Of a stretch of DNA of 60,000 nt, positions 51,538-60,000 are shown piece by piece; the first letter of the stretch is position 1, and each line of letters opens with the position of its first letter. Source of the stretch: Chrysomallon squamiferum (lineage: Eukaryota; Mollusca; Gastropoda; Neomphalida; Peltospiridae). Location: NCBI GenBank assembly GCA_012295275.1, contig CM022669.1:2289140-2349139 (forward strand), in the 5' to 3' direction. Position numbers and translations under genes: made by a program. Under the pieces are notes generated by a model. It searched no databases, was not told the DNA's origin, and was given only the letters and a program-made list of their open reading frames with translations.

Positions 51538-52710
51538 ACAAAATAAATGTTATAAATAAATACATAAATAAAGAATAAATAAATAAATAAATAAACAAAT
51601 AAACAAAATTTTAAACACATGCAATAACAAATTACCATTCAATGAATATTTTGGCTGTTTTGAAAAATATATGCCTGTGGTTTGATACAAGACTAGATCC
51701 AATGTCTTTGTTCTTTCCTATTCCACCCATTCCCTGTATTATTTATAAGACACACTTTCCTGTCTGTGAAAATGTCTTCTGCTGTTTGATAGTCATTTCA
51801 CAAAACAGATTCCTCATATAAAACACCATATAATTATTACACCTGCTCTCAGTATCAAACAGATGTTCAATGAATATACTAAGAGAATGATAGAGCTTAA
51901 CTTGAAATAACAAAAACCTTTTTCTCAATAGTACAGTTTAATAATAATTATATGTTAACACTTCAGTACAATTTACCATGCATTTGTGTATTATGATAAC
52001 ATTTTACACAATCAAAATTTTATGTGTACATATAATAATTTATCCACATTATATATAACTTTTTACTAAAATTATTAGTAGCTGAAATAAATTAAATGAT
52101 CAGTATTATCTTGAAACATCTTAACTATCAATATAAATAAAATTCTGCTATTGCTGCCACGCCCTTTTACAAAAATTAAGAGATATAAATGTAAAAATAA
52201 ATTCAGTGAGACAAACAGTTAGTGCAAAACAATAGGATTTACAAATTACCCAATTCCTAGGTGAACTGTCAGATGTAAAATTCCTTTTCTCCATTGTCTG
52301 AAATTTGCACAATAAGAGTCATGTTGTATTACGTATCACTAATTACAGGTGAACATTTACCTGGCTGTGTGATGTTCTCACATCAATAGTCTGTCACTAA
52401 ATGAACAGTCACACTTGTTGCTTGAACATTGATTTACACTCAGATTTAGAATCTCATACAGATGGGTGCCATTGTAAAGATGAGTATCCAGAGATATAAC
52501 ATGGTAAATGCAGAATTGCATTAAGGCTGATCCAGATTTTGAAGGATCTGACAAGCATAAATCTAGTTTTAAACGATGAGTCCATGTTTTTATAAAGGCA
52601 GTTATGTATCTATGTAGCTAAGCATGATAATTGTTAGAGATGAGTTCAAAGAAACTATAACTAGTGTGGTAAAAAAATGTAGTTGTCTTATTATCAATCA
52701 AACGTGTGTG

Positions 52711-52741
<31 letters not shown>

Positions 52742-52800
52742 ACATAGATGCTTGCAAATGTATATTTGTTTTAACACATAATATTTTCTAACAAAAGGTC

Positions 52801-52945
52801 AAATGCACACACACACACACACACACACAGACACACTCAGACACACACAAACACATACACACAGACACACACACACACACAAACAATCACACACACAGAC
52901 ACACAGACACACACACACACAAACACACACACACAGACACATACA
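52801..52945. repeat. Imperfect (AC)n array
   Basis: About 145 bp of CA repeats with CAGA and CAAA interruptions, giving a false Cys/Val frame on the other strand. Confidence 0.95.
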
Positions 52946-53102
52946 CCTATCCATAGCAGGGAGTGTGTAAAATAGACTTTTCAACTTTTGAAACTTAACA
53001 AAATAAAATAAAAATTATTTTCAAGATTGAAATGAAACAGGAAAAATATCCTTAACTCAGTGTGCTTCAGAATATCAACATAACACATCTGTCATTTATG
53101 AG

Positions 53103-53255
53103 ACTGCTGTGATGTAAAACACACACATATATTTATATATAAAGATGCTGTTACTGCTGTGATGTAAAACACATATTTATATATAAAGATGCTGTTATTG
53201 CGGTGATGTAAAACACACACATATTTATATATAAAGATGCTGTTACTGCTGTGAT
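53103..53255. repeat. Tandem repeat, about 50-60 bp, three and a half copies
   Basis: The unit CTGTGATGTAAAACACAC followed by ATATTTATATATAAAGATGC and TGTTA is present three times, with a partial fourth (CTGCTGTGATG). Copies differ mainly in the length of the CA run. Confidence 0.85.
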
Positions 53256-54399
53256 GGTAGATGGTATATGTCAGAATAATGTCACATTTCTTTTGATCAG
53301 ACAACAACAACATATTTGTAATTACCCACTCTGTGAACTCATCAATTTAAATTACCATTTCACACAACTACATATATTCATAAAGCTGTTAGAGATTAAA
53401 CAAACTGAACTGACAAAAACATACCCTCACACACACACACACACACACACATTTATGTGTATCTCTCACTGTGTATGGCTGAGTTAATGTCAGTATATTC
53501 AAGATAAGTGCATGTGTATGTATGTGTTTGTCCACAGAAAAAGAATGAACTAATTAACCCGTTCCTTTAATGGAGGTATTTAGAAAGTGTCATGCAATGT
53601 AAAAACATAAGTGAGTTATTAGCTTTGTGGAGTTGGCATGGACTGGTAATTTATCACGTGTATTAATATCTTACTTCATGCATTTAACTCTCCAGGGCAT
53701 TTTGTCTACGCTGTTCATGTACTATTAGATACACACACTTTATTTTCTTCTGAGATATTGATTCACAATATGAAATCATTTTAGTTTGAGGTTACATCCA
53801 GTGATTTTATTGTTATTCTTGTCTCTATTATAATATAAACATTTGAACATGAATTGTTTTTTTGTTTTTTTTAAACATTTATAAAAACAATGTAATTAAA
53901 CATGGTATTTTATTCTGCATATTTTAAATTCACAAGTGCACTTTTGTATTTCTTTTTTTCTTTTGCATATGTATGGATTTTTATTTATTTATTTCTTTTA
54001 TTTATGTATTTTTTTATTTATGTATTTTTTATTTATTTATTTATTATTATTATTATTTTGTTTTTTTGGTTACTTGGTTTTTATTATTGTTCCTTTTTTT
54101 TTTAAATATTTCAAAAGAATTTATGTATAATACCTATTTGAGAATATATTTCATCTTCATTATTGATTTCTTTTTAAAATGTTTAATTTGGATACATAGA
54201 GCCCCTACTTTTGACATAAACAAATATATATGTTGAAGTCTTGCACTCACACAGACACATACCTACATGTGTGTGTATGTGAGTGTATGTGTGTGTTTCT
54301 GTAAATTAGATGGAAGGATATATATATAGAGAGAGACAGAGACAGAGAGACAGGCAAAACAATGATAGCTGAAACATTTTGTTTGTTATAAACATTGAA

Positions 54400-54575
54400 A
54401 TAATAAATAAATAAATATATATATATACATACACACACACACATATACATACAAACACATTCTTACATACCTATTTTCATAAACTAATAATGTATATATA
54501 TATATTTATATATATATATTTATTTATTATTTCAATGTTTATAAATATTATATATATCAAATATGATACACACAC
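54400..54575. repeat. Compound TA/CA/TTTA low-complexity tract
   Basis: AAAT, TA and CA repeats; AATAAATAAATATATA at 54400 and the ATTTATTTATTATTTCAATG near 54519 are partly inverted copies, so the region can form a hairpin. Confidence 0.7.
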
Positions 54576-54613
54576 ATACACAACAAATAAGTACAGACTA
54601 TAAAGTCACCTAC

Positions 54614-54689
54614 CTCCAAATCCAGATGTGTTGTTGCTAGGGTCTGAAATTGATCAAGATCTTCCAAACTTATGGTATAACAGAGATTC
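54614..54689 (-). CDS. Candidate upstream exon of the membrane-protein gene
   Basis: On the minus strand, a 76-bp open stretch between TTGTTCAAG (acceptor, weak) and GGAG|GTAGGT (good donor) reads NLCYTISLEDLDQFQ and then TLATTHLDLE, ending in phase 0. The large exon at 43071 begins in phase 0 on the same strand, so the two could join. No homology supports it, and the intron would be 11.5 kb. Confidence 0.35.
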
Positions 54690-54984
54690 CTTGAACAATA
54701 ACATCAACCAGAACATCACAATATCACAATTCAGTGATCTCCATTGAGCGTCATCACACTGTAACATCAGTAGTTCCTGAGATTTCGTGATATTGGTTCA
54801 TTCCAGAAACCTGACATCATAACTTTAATTAAATTTTATCAGTGTAGTCACATGTTGTCAAAGAGATTTTAAGTTATTATCATTACTTTAATAAAAGGCT
54901 CCACTGGATTTTTGTTTGTTTGTTTATCTTCAGCTTCCTATCATAGAAATAATACAGAGTTTATTTTCATTGTCACAGAAGAAC

Positions 54985-55465
54985 TCACTTTTTCATTTTT
55001 CTCTTCTGTAAAACTCAGAATCAATATTTTCATTCTACTTTAATAGTCAAAAGTAATATTTTCAGATTTATATTTCAGTATGAAATTCGAAATACAGATT
55101 TTTTATTCATTTCAAAAGCCAAAGTTCAGGTTTTTAAATTATTTCAACAGTAAAAATGCAGCCTTTTATTTCACATGGTAAAAATATATGTTGTAATTTC
55201 ACATCAACAGCAAAAATACATGGTCTCTGTTCATTATAAAAGTCAAAATATAGCTTTCCTTTCCGATTCAACAGTCAAAATAATGTTTCCCCTTTATTAC
55301 AATTGTCAAAAATACATATTATTGATTCAATATACATTCAATATCAAAATATTATGATATATGAACAATAAAATATTGATTTTCCTTTCACATCAAACTA
55401 CAGATTTTCTGAATACTCAGCTCATAGTCAAAATACAGCTTTTCATTTCACATAAGTGTCAAACT
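54985..55465. repeat. Degenerate minisatellite, about 38 bp unit
   Basis: The theme 'TTTCAACAGTCAAAATACAGCTTTTCATTTCA' is seen about a dozen times in decayed form (for example TTCAACAGTAAAAATGCAGC, CATCAACAGCAAAAATACAT, TTCAACAGTCAAAATAATG). Confidence 0.6.
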
Positions 55466-55587
55466 GGATAAAAAAAATAATTAAAAAAATTTAAATTACC
55501 ATTCATGAAGTAATTCTTATAAATTGCTACTGCTATCAAACTCAATATACAAAGTTATATTCATCAATTATTATTTTTTTATTTTAG

Positions 55588-55691
55588 AAAACCTTTTTAA
55601 ATTTCCAAAACAAATGAATGAGATATTTCTTACAACCAGTCTTTCTGAAAAATCCTGCTGTCATGAAACTGCTGATGAAAAAATATATCAG
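55588..55691 (+). CDS. Candidate exon, plus strand
   Basis: A 104-bp open stretch between a good acceptor (T-rich tract then TTTTAG) and CAG|GTTTGT reads NLFKFPKQMNEIF, then TTSLSEKSCCHETADEKIYQ. The phases are consistent with an internal exon, but no neighbouring exon was found. Tigger copy D follows 28 bp later. May be chance. Confidence 0.2.
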
Positions 55692-55718
55692 GTTTGTATT
55701 TTTATCTTTTTTTAATTA

Positions 55719-56393
55719 CAGTGGAACCTTGACATTACGAGTTAACCAAGTTATGAGAGAGCTTCAGATACGCCGTCGCAAGTTGGCGCAACGAACAACA
55801 CAACATCCGACCAGCATCCCATGTCTCACTCGTTTACTTCACATGGTTATCTCGCCATGGATGTATCTCTGGTGTGTTGTGCTTGTGTTTTGTGCAGTAT
55901 TTTGCCAAATTTCTTTTTTCTGACAGTGGACATTAAGAAAGTGAGTGCAAAGGACTGTGCTGAGAAGGAGAACTGGATGATGTCCATTGAAGCATGAAAC
56001 TATAGAAAGACATGAACGAGGTGTGCGTATAGTCGACTTGACTAGGCAGTACGAGCGTAGTACTTCTACGATATGTTGCAAACAAACTCCTCCACACCCG
56101 CCAGCATTTTCATTTAGGCCACGTCTAATCTCCATGATAAATACACTTTACAAAACCAATTTGTTTCTTTACATTCACTTTCATTTTATTTTTATACAAT
56201 ATTTGTCATTTACAAACACATTTTTCTTATTTAAAGACACGTTACAAAAAACTGGGGTGGAATTTTGGGGAGCTGGAACGGATTACAGGTATTTCAATTA
56301 ATTTCATTTGGGAAAATTGATTTATAATACAAGCAAATTGAGTTGCAAGTTCTGTCACGGAAAGGATTAAACTTGTAAATCATGGTACCACTG
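55719..56393 (+). mobile_element. Tigger/pogo-like MITE, copy D
   Basis: Left end TA then CAGTGGAACCTTGACATTAC; right end CATGGTACCACTG then TA. The interior keeps the pre-HTH segment (VDIKKVSAKDCAEKENWMMS after a frameshift) and HTH (ETIERHERGVRIVDLTRQYE, STSTIC), then jumps to the 3' end. Same plan as copies A-C. Confidence 0.85.
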
Positions 56394-57856
56394 TATTTAA
56401 TTTTTGGTTATTATTATTATCATTAATTTTTTATTATTATTTTTTTAAATTTGTTTTTTATTTGTCATATTTTTTATTATTTATAAGAAAAATATTTTCA
56501 GGATTTCTTTTCTTTATGCAGCTGTAATTTGTCATGTGTAAGGAAATTAATCATATATAAATATTCTCCAAGTCATAAAGTCTAATCAATATTTGGGCTG
56601 TAAAACAATCTGAAAATTTAAGCAAAAATTAATTATATAAAACATAAGACAGAGGATGTTATTAAAACTGACTGATAGAAGATGCATGTAGCGAGAAAAC
56701 TGTATGACAGTACAGCCTGACTGGAAAATGTGAAAGTTGTATGAATATTTAATGAATAATCAATAGATCTATTCTAACCTCATTACTGCAGCTGCTGCTG
56801 CTACTACTACTACTACTGCTGCTACTACTACTATTACTATTATAATTATTATTATATTACTACTAGTAGTGCTACTACTATTGGTATTATTACTATTATT
56901 ATATTATTATTGCAACTACTATAACTATTACTAGTGCTACTGTTACTACTACCACTACTATTACTACTACTATCATTGTTTTGCTTAATGAAAGACGAAC
57001 CACTGACAAATTTGTGTTATTTGTATTAATTAATAGCATGAAAATATTTCTAATATTCACCTTCCCACAAACAGTATCAAAAAGTCTAGGTTTTTGTTTC
57101 AAGCAATTCGGTTTAAAAACCTGTAACTCAAAACTTTAAAAAGCTAAACGCCCTTTGCAATTAATTCTGATGTCAGACATGTACTGTTTTCTGTAACTAA
57201 ATAACTAAGTAAATAATAAACAGAAAATAATTGTAAATAGTACTTCTATTTCGAGTAAATATGCAACCACGCATTTTAGACAGCGTTGTTAATAATATTG
57301 ACAAAACTGAAACGTGACTTATAGGCTATGATGCTTTAAACAGCTTACAACAGCTGTGACTTATAAGATATTTCTAAATTAGCTCCAACAGACTCAATGT
57401 TAATACCAGCACCGAAAACCAGGTAACCTTATTCTAATCCTCCACAGTGTGTTTTTGGTGATATATTCCATGCGAATTTTGCATACACCAAATATAATGG
57501 ATAACAAGAATTAGCTTTCATAAGATCAGACAATCTTCGGGTATATTCTAAGCCTTCCAGCACCATCTAGGTAAACTGCATGCTAAAAACTGCATGCAAT
57601 AACGTAACAGCAATGACACTCGATCATTTTTTTTTTTTTTTCTGGCGGGGTTTTGTATGTTTGCGTGTGCGAGTGCGTGTATGCTTTTTTAATTAACAAA
57701 AAAGAGATACAAACGTGAAAACAAACGTGAAAAGATAGTATGAAACTGGGGTATTTTAATACAGCAGCTTAACTCATTTACTTAGATGCTAATTTTCAAT
57801 TCTAATATTTATCATTACTAAACATGCAGTGCTTAACCAAAATGTAAGATATTTAG

Positions 57857-57903
<47 letters not shown>

Positions 57904-57949
57904 GACTGAAGGCAATTTTACACAAGTTACGAAGAAGAGAACAATTTAC
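56394..57949. other. Intergenic AT-rich region
   Basis: Imperfect (TAC)n/(ATT)n tract at about 56795-56975, T-run near 57628-57641, (AAT)n at 57858-57902. No gene is supported. Confidence 0.6.
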
Positions 57950-59045
57950 AGCTGTTAATGATCAGACCTAGACAGTAACAAGCAACCAGCCATAACGACA
58001 TGGTAACAACTATTAATTATTATATCTAGACAGCAACAAGCAACCAGCCTTAACAACATGGTAACAACTGTTAATTATCAGACCTAGACAGCAACAAGCA
58101 ACCAGCCTTAACAACATGGTAACAACTGTTAATTATCAGACCTAGACAGCAACAAGCAGCCAGCCTTAACGACATGGTAACAACTGTTAATTATGAGATC
58201 TAGACAGCAACAAGCAGCCAGCCTTAACGACATGGTAACAACTGTTAATTATCAGACCTAGACAGCAACAAGCAACCAGCCTTAACAACATGGTAAAAAC
58301 TGTTAATTATCAGACCTAGACAGCAACAAGCAACCAGCCTTAACGACATGGTAACAACTGTTAATTATTAGACCTAGACAGCAACAAGCAACCAGCCTTA
58401 ACAACATGGTAACAACTGTTAATTATCAGATCTAGACAGCAACAAGCAACCAGCCTTAACAACATGGTAAAAACTGTTAATTATCAGACCTAGACAGCAA
58501 CAAGCAACCAGCCTTAACGACATGGTAACAACTGTTAATTATCAGACCTAGACAGCAACAAGCAGCCAGCCTTAACGACATGGTAACAACTGTTAATTAT
58601 CAGATCAAGACAGCAACAAGCAGCCAGCCTTAACAACATGGTAAAAACTGTTAATTATCAGATCTAGACAGCAACAAGCAGCCAGCCTTACGCGACATGG
58701 TAAAACTGTTAATTATCAGATCTAGACAGCAACAAGCAGCCAGCCTTAACGACATGGTAACAACTGTTAATTATCAGATCTAGACAGCAACAAGCAACCA
58801 GCCTTAACGACATGGTAACAACTGTTAATTATCAGATCTAGACAACAACAAGCAGCCAGCCTTAACGACATGGTAACAACTGTTAATTATCAGACCTAGA
58901 CAGCAACAAGCAGCCAGCCTTAACGACATGGTAACAACTGTTAATTATCAGATCTAGAAAACAACAAGCAACCAGCCTTAACAACATGGTAACAACTGTT
59001 AATTATCAGATCTAGACAGCAACTAAGCTAACCTTCACGACATGG
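57950..59045. repeat. 58-bp tandem repeat array, about 19 copies
   Basis: The unit, roughly CAGACCTAGACAGCAACAAG then CAACCAGCCTTAACAACATG then GTAACAACTGTTAATTAT, repeats head to tail. Copies are mostly more than 90% alike by eye. Variable sites recur: GACC/GATC, CAACC/CAGCC, AACA/AACG, GTAACA/GTAAAA. End copies are more decayed (59017-59045). The unit contains AACTGTTAATTAT, resembling MYB and homeodomain core sites (AACTG, TTAAT), which is only a string match. Confidence 0.95.
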
Positions 59046-59480
59046 TTACGATTGTTAATTATTAGATCTTTACAATCAAAATCTGTGAGAATCGTTTATT
59101 CAAGTATTGATGGTTTTTGTTATTTTACAATTAAATAGCAAAAGACATCCGATTCTAAACAACAATATGACAGCCATTTAATTGTAAGATAGCAAAAACC
59201 ATCAATACTTAATTAAAAGTATCTCACAGCTCTTAATTATAAAGTAGCAACAAGTAACCAAAGCTTATCGCTACGGTTACAAGGATATCGTTTTAAAAGG
59301 CAAAGGCGCGACCCGCTGCTTGTTTACAAGTCCTGTTCATCTTCAGACGACGCTAATTCGATGTTTGTTTTTAATCATGTGAGAAGATGACTAAACCTGG
59401 CACACGTTCCAGATAAAGATCTTCTTTACGATAAATCTCGTTTTTCTAACCTTCACTGCCAGTTACTGTTCTTTGTAAAA

Positions 59481-59525
59481 ATGAAGGTCCTTTGTGTAAT
59501 TGTGTCCATCTGTCTGTTGCTGTCT
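59481..59525 (+). CDS. Signal-peptide first exon of a secreted protein (partial gene)
   Basis: ATG at 59481 opens MKVLCVIVSICLLLS, a typical signal peptide (Lys near the start, then a Val/Ile/Leu core), followed in phase 0 by the donor GTACGT at 59526. The preceding sequence TTTGTAAAA before the ATG suits a eukaryotic start. The rest of the gene is beyond the window, so the mature protein is unknown. Confidence 0.5.
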
Positions 59526-59596
59526 GTACGTATTTCTTACATTTTTACATGATTACATGATTTATATATTTATTTAATTTTTTTTTTTTTTATTGG

Positions 59597-59632
<36 letters not shown>

Positions 59633-60000
59633 TAATACAAATACCCTTTACTTTTTTTTTCTTCTTTTTTTTTCTGGTTGCCCATGCACGCACACGCACC
59701 CAGTATTTTTAAATGTGTATTGACTAAATTATTAATTATTTCGCTCCCAGCATGAATGAAGACAGAAAAGAGATAATGTTAATTGATTTTACAATCATAA
59801 TAACGTGAAAGAAAAATAAATAAATAAATAAATATATGAATGAATGAATAAATAATCATAGAAAATTCCTATTTTTTTTGTATCTATACATATAGAACTT
59901 TAAGGGAGATTTGAATTCAAATAGAGTTCAGATATTTTACATTAATTATAATAATACGAAAAATAATAATAATGATTATTATTATACAACTCTAAAAAAG
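59526..60000. other. Probable first intron, no exon seen
   Basis: AT-rich, with a T-run at 59579-59591, (ATT)n at 59599-59632 and AAAT repeats near 59815-59850. No second exon recognised before the window ends. Confidence 0.45.

Larger units (their letters stand above)
43072..54613. other. Repeat-rich region, probably a long intron
   Basis: If the exon at 54614-54689 belongs to the membrane-protein gene, this is one intron of 11.5 kb. It contains the MULE pseudogene, many CA/TG/TA microsatellites and several degenerate minisatellites. No other gene is clearly supported; an exon-like frame at 48218-48448 is listed separately. Confidence 0.5.

Noticed and set aside
53902-54236. Phe/Tyr/Leu-rich frames suggesting membrane protein
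   Set aside because: They come from TTTA/TTAT low-complexity DNA.
57950-59045. CRISPR-like array
   Set aside because: Units are contiguous without unique spacers and the DNA is animal; it is a minisatellite.

Overview
This is a window of nuclear DNA from an animal. Genes are split into short exons with GT/AG introns. The DNA is AT-rich and full of (TA)n, (AC)n and (ATT)n microsatellites, degenerate minisatellites and DNA-transposon remains. Recognisable proteins (INTS14, LRRC61, a KLHDC1/2-like kelch protein, two MCL1-like BCL2-family proteins) point to a bilaterian invertebrate. A mollusc or other lophotrochozoan is my guess, but the sequence alone does not prove it. I assembled the gene models by hand from reading frames, splice sites and phase; no alignment was run.

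Layout. 1-504: 3' part of a TIR element whose complete copy is at 35628-36482. About 1031-6431 (minus): kelch protein, with a long-inverted-repeat transposon in one intron. 7309-12358 (plus): INTS14 in nine coding exons, divergent from the kelch gene, with a Tigger-like MITE in an intron. 13813-14175 (minus): a 120-residue intronless protein with two tandem BH3-like motifs and an MGC (acylation-type) N-terminus. 15284-17842 and 22866-24007 (plus): two MCL1-like BCL2-family paralogues with the same intron position and identical last-exon length. 26528-29215 (plus): an unrecognised five-exon charged protein. 30514-34698 (plus): LRRC61 in eight exons, with minisatellites that have copied its own splice sites. 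38361-43071, and perhaps an exon at 54614-54689 (minus): a large acidic, Ser/Thr-rich protein with one C-terminal membrane segment and a possible PP1-docking motif. 43072-54613: repeat-rich DNA, probably intron, containing a broken FLYWCH-MULE transposase. 57950-59045: an array of about 19 copies of a 58-bp unit. 59481-59525 (plus): signal-peptide exon of a gene that continues beyond the window.

The most interesting part is 13.8-24.0 kb. A candidate BH3-only protein gene lies head-to-head with an MCL1-like gene, and a second MCL1-like gene follows. Both MCL1-like proteins keep the NWGR groove motif but lack the Gly-Asp of their own BH3, while the neighbour carries two copies of such a motif. 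If expressed, this could be a compact ligand-receptor apoptosis locus under a shared promoter region. That is inference and needs comparative and binding data.

Several introns contain transposon remains: four internally deleted Tigger/pogo elements that keep the start of the transposase, a mariner-type MITE, the long-TIR element and the MULE pseudogene.
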